This document shows positions 9,448 through 17,885 of a stretch of 64,000 bases of DNA, in pieces (positions within the stretch are counted from its first letter, which is position 1; each line of letters starts with the position of its first letter). The stretch comes from CAYVBE01 sp964572825 (GTDB taxonomy: Bacteria; Planctomycetota; Brocadiia; SM23-32): assembly GCA_964572825.1 (NCBI GenBank), contig CAZNGS010000005.1, positions 1-64,000 of the forward strand, given 5' to 3'. Position numbers and translations under genes: made by a program. The notes beneath the pieces were generated by a model that saw only the letters and a list, made by a program, of their open reading frames with translations, was not told where the DNA came from and did not search any database.

Positions 9448-10560
9448 ATGCGAGGGTTTCAAGGGTATCTGCTTCTGCTTGTATGTTTTTCGCTCGGAAC
9501 GATCTACGGCTCCCAGGCGAGGCGCCGGCCGTTTCCGAAGAAGCAGACCCGGACGTACTGCGGGGCAGCACCCGCGACCACGTGGCGCCACTGATTATCT
9601 ACCAGGGCACGCTGCTCTGCCGCTCACGGGACGGTTCGCGCGACTGGCTGTTCACTGATCTCAACAGCGGCCAGCCCCGGAGGGGCAGCGGCCCCCGGGG
9701 GAGCTTCACCTTCGGCAACTGGGGTTCCTATTACGTGGCGGCCGGTCTCTTATAGTCAACACAGGGAAGCATCGGCTGCGACCCCCGCACCGGGGAGCCG
9801 GTGAAGCAGATGGACCTGGGAGGCATGCTCAATCGCGGCCACCACATCCGGTGCTACATCGGCAACGCCACCGACCGTTACCTGATAACCCAATGGCACG
9901 GAGCGGAGTTCATCGACCTGCGCGACGGCAACCACGCGATCAACGACTGGCTGCGGGGCGCGTGCAGCTACGGCATGCTGCCGGCGAACGGGCTGCTCTA
10001 CAACACGCCCGATCCGTGCAACTGCTACTCCGGCACCAAGGTGAACGGCTTCCACGCGTTCTATTCTCAGCCTGAGAGGAAGGTGGGGCCCGAGCCGGCG
10101 GAAACTGGCGGTGACCTCACCCCGCCCGTCAGTGCCGGCGGACGGGTTTACGTCGGCCGGAAGGGCACGCACCAGGTCATCTGCCTTGACGCCGAAACCG
10201 GCGCACGAGGGTGGAGCTATACTGCCGGAGGCCGGGTGGACTCCCCGCCCACCGTGGCCGCCGGGCGCGTGGTCCTCGGGTGCGCGGACGGGTGGGTGTA
10301 TTGTCTTGATGCCGCCACCGGTTAGCTGGCCTGGCGCTACCGCGTGGCGCCGCGCGAGGTGCGCATCGTGGACAGCGGGCGTCCGGAATCCGTCTGGCCG
10401 GCGCACGGTAGTGTGGTGGTACGCTCTCCGGGTCAGTCCGGCCGGGCGCTGGTCTACTGCACGGCGGAGCTTACAGGTGAAAACTGCGCTCAGTACGTTA
10501 TCATGTGGCCTGCGAATGCCGCATGCCGGGGCGGCCAGAATCGGGACTACAGCTTCGAAG
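9448..10560 (+). pseudogene. Decayed PQQ-type beta-propeller protein
   Basis: This is a remnant of a secreted PQQ-like repeat protein. ATG 9448 opens a signal peptide (MRGFQGYLLLLVCFSLG...). At about 9520 homology shifts to the frame in phase with 9483. That frame hits TAG at 9753-9755 right after 'GSYYVAAGLL', continues in frame with 'GSIGCDPRTGEPV' and 'IDLRDGNHAINDW', then a propeller blade ('VICLDAETG', 'GWVYCLDAATG'), and hits a second TAG at 10323-10325. Beyond this the same frame goes on with 'LAWRYRVAPREVRIVD'. GGT-TAG-CTG where the family usually has Glu suggests a GAG to TAG change. With one frameshift, two stops and a lost C-terminus it cannot make the full protein. The end coordinate is approximate. 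Confidence 0.75.
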
Positions 10561-10568
10561 GAGGTAAC

Positions 10569-11417
10569 ATGGCGGCAGGAGCGGGGAGTGAGCTGACGAT
10601 GGATACGACCGTGGTTCTGAATGACGGCAAGGAGATCCCGGTCCTGGGCTTTGGCACCTTCCAAATCGACGATGGGGGAGAGTGCGAACACGCCGTCCGC
10701 CACGCCCTGGAAGCCGGGTATCGGCATATCGACACGGCCCACGTTTACGGCAACGAGGCGTCCGTGGGAAAGGCCATCGCACAGAGCGGCGTCCGGCGGG
10801 ATGAACTCTTTATCACCACCAAGACCCCGTTCGATCTCAGCCCCGCCAGCATCCGCAAGGTCTTCGAGCAAAGCCTGTCGAAACTTCAGACCGACTACGT
10901 GGACCTCTACCTGATCCATTGGCCCACGACGGACGAGCTGGCGGCGCCCTGGGAGACGCTGGTCGAGCTCCGGCAGGAAGGCAAGTGCCGGTCCATCGGG
11001 GTGAGCAACTTCTCCGTCCGCCGGTTCGAGAAGGCCTTCTTCCCCTACGTCTCGACGGTCCCCTCGATCAACCAGGTGGAGTGCCACGTGTTCAACCAGC
11101 GGCGCGACATCGTGCAATACTGCCGGGCCAAAGGCATGGAGATCGAAGCCTATTCGCCGCTCACGCGCGGCCAGCGCCTCTCCCACCCCGTTGTCAGCGG
11201 CATCGCCGAGAACCACGGAAAGAATCCTGCCCAGGTCATGATCCGGTGGCTTCTGCAGAGGGGAATCGTCACCATTCCCAAGTCGGCCAATCCCGAGCAT
11301 ATCGGGCAGAACGCGGATGTTTTCGATTTTGCCCTGACGGACGATCAGATGCAACGTCTGAACGCCCTGGACGAGGGCATGGAAGTGCAGGACTGGCACC
11401 CCCGGGGTTTCTACTGA
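10569..11417 (+). CDS. Aldo/keto reductase
   Basis: A 282-residue NAD(P)H-dependent reductase of the AKR superfamily. The catalytic tetrad is intact: D55 and Y60 in 'HIDTAHVYGNEASVG', K85 in 'ITTKTPFD' and H117 in 'LYLIHWP'. The C-terminal cofactor segment 'ITIPKSANPEHI' is of the 2,5-diketo-gluconate-reductase / prostaglandin-synthase type (K/R-S-A-N-P). ATG 10569 has a strong AAGGAGGTAAC site; the frame also reads in from the upstream propeller remnant without a stop, but that is not the start. It probably interconverts a sugar carbonyl and alcohol in the same pathway as the flanking dehydrogenases. Confidence 0.9.
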   Translation: MAAGAGSELTMDTTVVLNDGKEIPVLGFGTFQIDDGGECEHAVRHALEAGYRHIDTAHVYGNEASVGKAIAQSGVRRDELFITTKTPFDLSPASIRKVFEQSLSKLQTDYVDLYLIHWPTTDELAAPWETLVELRQEGKCRSIGVSNFSVRRFEKAFFPYVSTVPSINQVECHVFNQRRDIVQYCRAKGMEIEAYSPLTRGQRLSHPVVSGIAENHGKNPAQVMIRWLLQRGIVTIPKSANPEHIGQNADVFDFALTDDQMQRLNALDEGMEVQDWHPRGFY

Positions 11418-11492
11418 GATACGGGAGCCCGCTCCGGGGCGGGGAGCCGCGAAACCACTGAGGTGACCTTTGGACAGCAAACGGAGGGACTG

Positions 11493-12524
11493 ATGAGGGA
11501 GGATACGGTGAGAACGGCGGTCATCGGCTGTGGGGGCATAGCGCAGCATGCGCACCTGCCGGCCATCCGGCGGAACGAACAAGAAGAACTCGTGGCTGTG
11601 GCGGACGCGTTCGAGGACCTGGCCGGCAAAGTCGGACGCCGCCACGGCCTTTCGGAGGATGACATCTGCGCGGATTACCGCCAGATACTGGACCGCGACG
11701 ACGTGGACGCTGTAACCGTGTGCACGTGGACCGGCCTGCACGCCGAGATATCGGTGCACGCCCTGGAGGCCGGCAAGCACGTGCTGGTCGAAAAGCCCAT
11801 GGCCGTCACCGGGGATGAGGCCCGCCGGATGGTCGATGCGGCGGATCATGCGGACAGGCTGCTGATGATCGCCTACAACCACACCTACGACCTGGCCACC
11901 GAGCGCGTGAAGGAAATGCTGGATGCCGGCGAGCTGGGCGATCTCCTCTACGCCGAGGTCTTCTTCTATGAAGACGCCGGCGCCTGGGACGCGGGCGCCT
12001 ACCGGCGGACACTCCGCAGTGACCAGGCCGGAAGAGGAGGATCGTGGTCGCCGGGCCGCCGCGAGAAACTCCTCCACTACGTTCACAACTTCGATTCCCA
12101 CGTTCTGAACCTGATGCGCGTCCTGCTGGGAGATCCGCAGGGCATCGAGTTCTGCCGCTGGACTGAGGGTTCGGGGCTGTGGGCCATGCTCGACTACGGG
12201 GACTTCCGGACCTACTTCAAGAACGTGGAGACGAAGCAGCGCCGGTTCGAGAAGGGCATCGAGATATGCGGCTCCAAAAAGCGGGTGCGCCTGGAGCTGG
12301 CACCGCCGCTGCAGCGCTACTGCGCGGGCACCGTCCGCATTACCGATGCTGACTCTCAGGCCGAGTCGGAACTGCTTCTCCCGTACCGCTGGCCCTTCGA
12401 GCTGGAGCATGAGCATTTCTCCTCCTGTGTGCTCAACGGCCAGCAACCGCTGACCAGCGGCCGGCAGGCCCTCAACGACGTCATTCTGGCGGAGCAACTC
12501 ACGGACCGCGCCCTGAGCGAGTAG
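11493..12524 (+). CDS. Gfo/Idh/MocA family oxidoreductase
   Basis: About 343 residues. Rossmann motif 'AVIGCGGIAQHAHLPA' (residues 9-24) and classic E100-K101-P102 in 'HVLVEKPMAV'. The His-rich substrate segment is 'LLHYVHNFDSHVLNL'. GGAGG at 11483-11487 supports ATG 11493; an in-frame GTG 30 nt upstream lacks a site. It is followed after 34 nt by a second TIM-barrel isomerase, repeating the dehydrogenase-barrel pair at 3257-5226. Cytoplasmic sugar or glycoside oxidation; exact substrate unknown. Confidence 0.88.
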   Translation: MREDTVRTAVIGCGGIAQHAHLPAIRRNEQEELVAVADAFEDLAGKVGRRHGLSEDDICADYRQILDRDDVDAVTVCTWTGLHAEISVHALEAGKHVLVEKPMAVTGDEARRMVDAADHADRLLMIAYNHTYDLATERVKEMLDAGELGDLLYAEVFFYEDAGAWDAGAYRRTLRSDQAGRGGSWSPGRREKLLHYVHNFDSHVLNLMRVLLGDPQGIEFCRWTEGSGLWAMLDYGDFRTYFKNVETKQRRFEKGIEICGSKKRVRLELAPPLQRYCAGTVRITDADSQAESELLLPYRWPFELEHEHFSSCVLNGQQPLTSGRQALNDVILAEQLTDRALSE

Positions 12525-12558
12525 AGCGCACGCAGGGGACTTTCACGAAAGGATTCAC

Positions 12559-13512
12559 ATGGAGACCAAATTCGGGCTGGCCGACTTCACCTACTTTCTC
12601 TCCAAGTTCAGGACAAAACAGCTCGGCGACCTTGAACTGCTGGACAAGGTCGCGGACATGGGATTGGACTGTTTCCAGGCGGGTCTTGCCACCGACCTGC
12701 CGGACGGAGGAACCGAACAGCGGAAGGCCCTCCGGGAGAAGGCCGAGGCGCTGGGCGTCGAGCTGATCGGGGCCGGCGGTGGGCAGCCCACGCCCGAACT
12801 GTTCGAGAAGGAGCTGGGGGCCGCCGCGGAGATGGGGGCGGGCATCTTCCGGCACGCCTGTGCCCTGTTCCGATGGAAGAACCCTCCCGCGCCCCCGGAA
12901 CAGCTCCAGGAGGCGCTGGCCGCCGTCGCCCCCCGCGCCGAGCGGGAGGGCATCACCATTGCCATCGAGAATCACCAGGATTACACCTGCCAGGAGCTGG
13001 CCGGCGTCATGAGCGCCGTGGACAGCCCGAACGTGGGCGTGTGCCTGGACACCGGGAACTCCATGTCGATGATGGAGGCCCCGCTGCAGACGGCGCGGAC
13101 TCTGGCCCCGTACGTGCACGATGTGCATCTGAAGGAATACGTCCTCCTGCCCTGTCCGGCGGGATTCAGCATGGTGGGCGTGACGCTGGGGCAGGGCATC
13201 GTGCACAACCGCACCATCCTGGACATCCTGCGGCGGGAAGCCCCGGCCGATCCGTTGCACGTAACCCTGGAGAACCCGCTGGAACGCTGTCCCACCCCGA
13301 TCCTTTCCAGCGCCTACGTCGAGACGTTCGCCGACAGAACCTTCGCCGATTTCGCGCCATTGGCCGAGCTGATCGAAGCGAGCTTGGAGAGATACCCCGA
13401 CGGGGTCACGCTGCCCCAGGAGTCCGGGTTGTCAGACGAGGAGATAGCGGCTGCCGAGGACGAGCACAACCGGAAGGCGGTTCGCTACGCTCGGGAGCTC
13501 CTGGGGCTCTGA
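12559..13512 (+). CDS. Sugar phosphate isomerase/epimerase-like TIM barrel (AP_endonuc_2 family)
   Basis: A 317-residue xylose-isomerase-like barrel. Metal ligands are readable as Glu in 'IAIENHQDYTC', Asp in 'GVCLDTGNSM', His in 'VHDVHLKEY' and Glu in 'HVTLENPLE'. It follows a Gfo/Idh/MocA gene and precedes an FGGY kinase related to LyxK. In known L-ascorbate and L-xylulose pathways an enzyme of this fold (UlaE/SgbU) epimerises L-xylulose 5-phosphate, so a ketose-phosphate epimerase is one plausible role. Cleavage of a keto-glycoside is another. Confidence 0.85.
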   Translation: METKFGLADFTYFLSKFRTKQLGDLELLDKVADMGLDCFQAGLATDLPDGGTEQRKALREKAEALGVELIGAGGGQPTPELFEKELGAAAEMGAGIFRHACALFRWKNPPAPPEQLQEALAAVAPRAEREGITIAIENHQDYTCQELAGVMSAVDSPNVGVCLDTGNSMSMMEAPLQTARTLAPYVHDVHLKEYVLLPCPAGFSMVGVTLGQGIVHNRTILDILRREAPADPLHVTLENPLERCPTPILSSAYVETFADRTFADFAPLAELIEASLERYPDGVTLPQESGLSDEEIAAAEDEHNRKAVRYARELLGL

Positions 13513-13548
13513 GCGGCTCCGACGGTACCGTCATCAGGAGCACATGGC

Positions 13549-15105
13549 ATGGTGGATCGCTCAGACAGGCTGGTCGTAGGGCTTGACTGCGGGACCTCCG
13601 TGGTGAAGGCGGCGGCGTTCGACCCGGAGGGCGATGAGATCGCGGTTGCCCAGTCCACGCTGGAGGGCCTGTCCCTGCAACGGGGCTGGATGGAATACCG
13701 GCCGGAAGATATGTGGGCCGCTGCGGCGGCGGCTCTGCGAGAACTGGTGGACTCGGAGGGCGTATCTGCCGACGCGATCGCCGCCGTCGGGCCGACCGGC
13801 GCCGGCAACGGGGCGCTCCTGCTGGATGAGAGTGACGACACCGTGCGGAACGGCATCTTCGCGGTGGACACCCGGGCCGCGGACATGATGGCGCGCGATG
13901 CCGAGGAAGGGCTGCCCGCCCGCACGCGTGCCATCAACGGCCAGACGACCTGGACGGGTCAGACTTTCTGTCTGCTGAAATGGCTCCGGGAGAACGAGCC
14001 GGAGTCTTTCCAGCGAGTCGACAAGGTCCTGGTCATAAAGGACTACGTGAAGTTTCGGCTTACCGGCCAGTACGTGGGCGACGCGTCCGAGCAGAGCAAA
14101 GTCGGCCTGATGGATATATCCCGGGGCGAATGCACGGAGGAGCTGCTGGCTCTCTACCGTATCGAGGAGTTGCTCGACCGGCTGCCTCCCATACGGGGCT
14201 CGACGGAGGTCATCGGGGGGGTCACTTCGGAGGCGGCAGAGCAGACCGGGCTCCGGGCCGGCACTCCCGTAGTCAACGGTCTGGCCGACATCGACGCCTC
14301 CGCGCTGGGCGCGGGCGTTGTGCGTGCCGGGCAGATGTCCATCGTCGCCGGCACGTGGTCGATCAACCAGCTTTTTGTGGACGAGCCGAAGATCGACCCG
14401 CGCCTCTTCGGGCTCTCCTTCTACGCCGTCGAAGGCCTCTACGAGCATCTTGAGGCGTCCCCATCGTCTACCGCCAACCTCACATGGTTCATCAACCAGG
14501 CGTGCGCGGACCTGCGGCGGGAAGCGCAGCGGCAGGGCCGCTCGGTTTATGACCTGATCAACCAGGCGGTTGACTCGGTGGCGCCGGCTTCCACGGAGGT
14601 CTTCTTCCATCCGTACCTTTACGGCTCGAACACCAGGACCAACGCCCGCGCGGGGTTCTACGGGCTGGCGGGCTGGCAGGAGCGGCCCGAGCTGCTGGCG
14701 GCGCTCTACGAGGGGGTCGTTTTCAGCCACAACCACCATGTCGAGAAGCTGCGCGCGCTGGAAGAACCGGTGTCCGAGGTGCGACTTTCCGGAGGGGCGG
14801 CCCGCAGTGAGGTCTGGTCCCGAATGTTCGCCAACGTCATTGGCCTGCCGGTGACCGTGCCGCGGGCACGGGAGGTCGGCGCCCTGGGAGCCGCCATCTG
14901 CGCCGCGACGGGGGCGGAGGTGTATCCCGACATCCTCCGCGCGGTGGACCGGATGGTCCATACCGCCCGGGTTCACGAACCGGACGCGCAGCTCCAGGAG
15001 CGATATGCCGAAAGATACGAGTGCTACAAACGAGTGACCGAGCTGATGGGGCCGGTATGGGACGAGCTGAGCGGGGTTTTCAGCAGACCGCAAGGTCAGG
15101 GTTGA
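13549..15105 (+). CDS. FGGY-family carbohydrate kinase, LyxK-like
   Basis: A 518-residue ATP-dependent sugar kinase with both actin-like halves. The N-terminal phosphate loop is 'GLDCGTSVVKAAAF' (residues 11-24), the candidate catalytic base D247 is in 'GLADIDASALGAG', and the C-terminal part has 'RLSGGAARSEVWSRM'. Segments such as 'NGQTTWTGQTFCLLKWL', 'EASPSSTANLTWF', 'FFHPYLYGSN' and 'YEGVVFSHNHH' match what I recall of E. coli LyxK (L-xylulose / 3-keto-L-gulonate kinase) better than xylulokinase or glycerol kinase. CAGGAG before ATG 13549 supports the start. The product of the preceding dehydrogenases and isomerases is probably an L-ketose or keto-acid phosphorylated here. Confidence 0.87.
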   Translation: MVDRSDRLVVGLDCGTSVVKAAAFDPEGDEIAVAQSTLEGLSLQRGWMEYRPEDMWAAAAAALRELVDSEGVSADAIAAVGPTGAGNGALLLDESDDTVRNGIFAVDTRAADMMARDAEEGLPARTRAINGQTTWTGQTFCLLKWLRENEPESFQRVDKVLVIKDYVKFRLTGQYVGDASEQSKVGLMDISRGECTEELLALYRIEELLDRLPPIRGSTEVIGGVTSEAAEQTGLRAGTPVVNGLADIDASALGAGVVRAGQMSIVAGTWSINQLFVDEPKIDPRLFGLSFYAVEGLYEHLEASPSSTANLTWFINQACADLRREAQRQGRSVYDLINQAVDSVAPASTEVFFHPYLYGSNTRTNARAGFYGLAGWQERPELLAALYEGVVFSHNHHVEKLRALEEPVSEVRLSGGAARSEVWSRMFANVIGLPVTVPRAREVGALGAAICAATGAEVYPDILRAVDRMVHTARVHEPDAQLQERYAERYECYKRVTELMGPVWDELSGVFSRPQGQG

Positions 15106-15124
15106 ACGCGACAGGGAGGACGGC

Positions 15125-15883
15125 ATGGAGCTGGGACTGAGAGGGAAGGCAGCCGTGGTGACCGGCGGCGCCGGCGGTATAGGCCGGGAGATCGTGCGCA
15201 GGTTTGCGGCGGAAGGATGTAACTGCTGCATCCTGGACCTCAACGTTGAGCTGGCCCGCGAGATTGCCGACGAAGTGACGGCCGGGGGGGAGGCCCGGGC
15301 CCTGGCGGTCCGGTGCGACGTGACACAGCGGGCCGACGTGGAGGGAGCCTTCGGCCGGGCAGAGGAGGAGTTCGGAGAACTGCATGCGCTGATCAACTCC
15401 CACCAGCTCTGGCCGACGGCCTGGTTCACGGACATCACCGACGAGCAATGGCGAGAAGCCATCGACGTCAACCTGACGTCCTACTACCTGACCTGCCAGG
15501 CCATGGTGCGGCACATGCTGAAGCGGAACATCCGGGGCTCGATCCTGAACATCTCCTCCCAGGCCGCCTTCCGGGGCGCCACCACCGGGCACGCCCACTA
15601 CGCCGCCGCCAAGGCCGGCATTCTCGCCCTGACCAAATCCATCGCCCGCGAGACCGCCGAGAAGGGCATTACGGCCAATGCTCTGGCGCCCGGCATGGCG
15701 CGCACGCCCGCCACGGAGAAGGTCCTGCAGAAGAACCCCGAAGAGTACCTGCGACGGATCCCCCTCCGGAGAGTGGCCGAGCCCGAGGAGGTGGCCGACG
15801 TGGCGGTGTTCCTGGTCTCCGAAAGGGCGGGCTACATGACCGGCACCACCGTGGACATCAGCGGTGGTATGTTGATGCGTTGA
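15125..15883 (+). CDS. Short-chain dehydrogenase/reductase, NAD-type
   Basis: A 252-residue classical SDR. Cofactor motif 'TGGAGGIG' (residues 13-20), D38 at the end of beta-2 (NAD preference by family rule), catalytic S144/S145 in 'LNISSQAAF' and Y159-x3-K163 in 'HYAAAKAG'. The usual NNAG motif is degraded to 'LINSHQLWP'. C-terminal 'MTGTTVDISGGM' is the family's closing block. The site 'AGGGAGGACGGC' precedes ATG 15125, 19 nt after the kinase. Likely oxidises a polyol or sugar acid in the same pathway. Confidence 0.9.
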   Translation: MELGLRGKAAVVTGGAGGIGREIVRRFAAEGCNCCILDLNVELAREIADEVTAGGEARALAVRCDVTQRADVEGAFGRAEEEFGELHALINSHQLWPTAWFTDITDEQWREAIDVNLTSYYLTCQAMVRHMLKRNIRGSILNISSQAAFRGATTGHAHYAAAKAGILALTKSIARETAEKGITANALAPGMARTPATEKVLQKNPEEYLRRIPLRRVAEPEEVADVAVFLVSERAGYMTGTTVDISGGMLMR

Positions 15884-15929
15884 GAGCCGCTGCGTACTGC
15901 GTAAGGCACGGACTCAGAAGGATACAGCC

Positions 15930-17051
15930 ATGGAATCGGCTTCGACCCAACGCCCCGTTGCTCGCATCCTGGCCGTCGGCGATCATTTCCTGGACGTCGA
16001 GACGTTGCGGGAGATCGTCGAGCCCGGTCTGCCGGACGGCGTGGAGTTCCAGGCGGTCCAGTGGGAGACCGAAGGCAGGGAGGACCTGCAGGAGTTCAAT
16101 GCGTTGATCGAACAGAACGGTCCCGGGGCCGTCGAGCCGCCGGCGGCGCTGCTTGAGCGAATAGGCGATGCGGACATCCTGTTCACCCAGTTCTGCCCGC
16201 TGTCCCGGGAGACCATAGATGCGGCCGGCTCTCTGCGCGTGATCGGACTGGGCAGGAGCGGCACCGAGAACGTGGACGTGGAGGCCGCGACCGAGCGCGG
16301 CATCTCCGTGCTGAACACGGTGGGCCGCAACGCAGAAGCCGTCGCGGAATACACGATCGGGCTGCTGCTCTGTGAGGCCCGCAACATAGCCCGTGCGCAC
16401 GCCGCGCTCAAGCAGGGCAAGTGGCGGAAGAATTACCCCAACGACGAGACGGTGCCGGAGTTGCCCGGCAGGACGCTGGGCACCATCGGCCTGGGGCAGA
16501 TCGGGCGGCTGATCGTGGAGCGTCTGTCCGGATTCGAGATGCGATTTCTGGCGCACGACCCGTATGCGTCCCCGGAGTCCGCCGCCCGGCTCGGAGTAAA
16601 GCTGGTCGACCTGCGGACCCTGATGGAAGAATCAGATTTCGTGACGGTGCACGCCCGGCTGACCGAGGAGACCCGCGGCCTGGTGGGGCGGCAGATGCTG
16701 GAGTTGATGAAGCCGACGGCATACCTGATCAACACGGCCCGTGCCGAGATCGTGGACGAGGCGGCTCTGGTGGATTCTCTCAGAGAGGGGCGCATTGCGG
16801 GCGCCGCGCTGGACGTCTTCGCTTCCGAACCGCTGCCGGATGACAGCCCTTTGCCGGGCCTCGACCGGGTGACGCTCTCCCCGCACCAGGCCGGCGTGAC
16901 CGCGGATGCCTACCGGACGACGGCCCGGCTGTTCTTGCAGAACATCTCCCGTCTATGGGAGGGGAGCGAGCTGCCGCACAACCTGTTGAATCCCGAAACC
17001 GAGGACAAGCTGCGCTCATTCAAAGAACGTTTGCAGGAGGAACTCCCGTGA
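15930..17051 (+). CDS. D-isomer-specific 2-hydroxyacid dehydrogenase (phosphoglycerate dehydrogenase-like)
   Basis: A 373-residue NAD-dependent dehydrogenase. The Rossmann motif is 'GTIGLGQIGRLIVERL' (G187-x-G189-x2-G192). The catalytic triad reads R271 in 'NTARAEIVDE', E300 in 'DVFASEPLP' and H319 in 'LSPHQAGV'. There is no ACT or regulatory C-terminal domain, so it need not be the serine-pathway SerA. Within this cluster it more likely reduces or oxidises a 2-keto / 2-hydroxy sugar acid. It is translationally coupled to the next gene: its TGA overlaps the GTG start in GTGA. Confidence 0.87.
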   Translation: MESASTQRPVARILAVGDHFLDVETLREIVEPGLPDGVEFQAVQWETEGREDLQEFNALIEQNGPGAVEPPAALLERIGDADILFTQFCPLSRETIDAAGSLRVIGLGRSGTENVDVEAATERGISVLNTVGRNAEAVAEYTIGLLLCEARNIARAHAALKQGKWRKNYPNDETVPELPGRTLGTIGLGQIGRLIVERLSGFEMRFLAHDPYASPESAARLGVKLVDLRTLMEESDFVTVHARLTEETRGLVGRQMLELMKPTAYLINTARAEIVDEAALVDSLREGRIAGAALDVFASEPLPDDSPLPGLDRVTLSPHQAGVTADAYRTTARLFLQNISRLWEGSELPHNLLNPETEDKLRSFKERLQEELP

Positions 17052-17854
17052 ATCTGGAGGAGCTTTACGATCTGAAGGGCAAGGTCGCGGTGGTGACCGG
17101 CGGAAGCATCGGGCTGGGCAGGCAGATGGCCACCGGCCTGGCCGAGGCGGGCGCCAACATCGCCATCGCGAACCGGCGCGCCGAGATGGGCCGCGAGACG
17201 GCCGAACAGCTCGAACAAATGGGCGTCCGGGCCCTGGCCGTGGAGATGGACGTCACAGACCGCGAACAGGTCGTCGCCGGTATGGAGCAGATCCTCCAGG
17301 AGTTCGGCACCATCGACATCCTGGTGAATAACGCCGGCATCAGCCTGGAGAATCCGCTGGCCACGGACGAGGAGAACCTGGAGACGTGGCACAAGGTCAT
17401 GGACGTCAACGTGGCGGGCATTTACCTGTGCACGTCCGCCGTGGCCGACGTCATGAAGCAGAAGCATTCCGGCAAGATCATCAACATCGCCTCCATCTAC
17501 GGCGCCAACGGCATAGACCGCTCGCTCTACGTCGAGGACCTGGACGAGCCCTTCGCGCTGCACTCCTACGCCGCCAGCAAGGGCGCGGTGGTCAACCTGA
17601 CCCGCGACCTGGCGGCGACCCTGGGCCGTTACAACATCAACGTGAACGCCATACTGCCGGCCACGTTCGTCACCGACCAGAACCGGCACATCCTTCCGGA
17701 GGACGTCCTGGGGCGCATCCGGGCACGGACGCCGCTGGGCAGGACCGGCACGGACGACGACCTGAAAGGCGTCATCGTCTTCCTGGCCAGCGACGCATCC
17801 AAGTACGTCACCGGGCAGATGCTGGCCGTTGACGGCGGCTGGCTCTGCTGGTAA
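17048..17854 (+). CDS. Short-chain dehydrogenase/reductase, NADP-type (gluconate 5-dehydrogenase-like)
   Basis: The start is GTG 17048, overlapping the previous stop, with AGGAGG at 17035-17040; the longer open frame upstream overlaps the previous gene. The 268 residues carry 'TGGSIGLG' (17-24), 'NNAG' (94-97), S149, and Y174-x3-K178 in 'SYAASKGA'. The beta-2 end is N42-R43-R44, an NADP-type signature that contrasts with D38 in the neighbouring SDR. 'NLEELYDLKGKVAVVTGGS' resembles gluconate 5-dehydrogenase / 2-deoxy-gluconate 3-dehydrogenase N-termini. It probably acts on a keto-sugar acid, with cofactor preference opposite to the other SDR. Confidence 0.88.
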   Translation: MNLEELYDLKGKVAVVTGGSIGLGRQMATGLAEAGANIAIANRRAEMGRETAEQLEQMGVRALAVEMDVTDREQVVAGMEQILQEFGTIDILVNNAGISLENPLATDEENLETWHKVMDVNVAGIYLCTSAVADVMKQKHSGKIINIASIYGANGIDRSLYVEDLDEPFALHSYAASKGAVVNLTRDLAATLGRYNINVNAILPATFVTDQNRHILPEDVLGRIRARTPLGRTGTDDDLKGVIVFLASDASKYVTGQMLAVDGGWLCW

Positions 17855-17885
17855 CCCCGCTTTGCTGCCAGAGGGAATGAACGTG

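Noticed and set aside
9756..12497. Very long open frame on the minus strand (913 codons) opposite the aldo/keto reductase and dehydrogenase genes
   Set aside because: No recognisable domain, Gln/His/Val-rich shadow composition, fully overlaps genes with intact catalytic motifs on the plus strand.
13561..15471. 636-codon minus-strand open frame opposite the FGGY kinase
   Set aside because: Overlaps a kinase with all motifs intact; no domain in the shadow frame.
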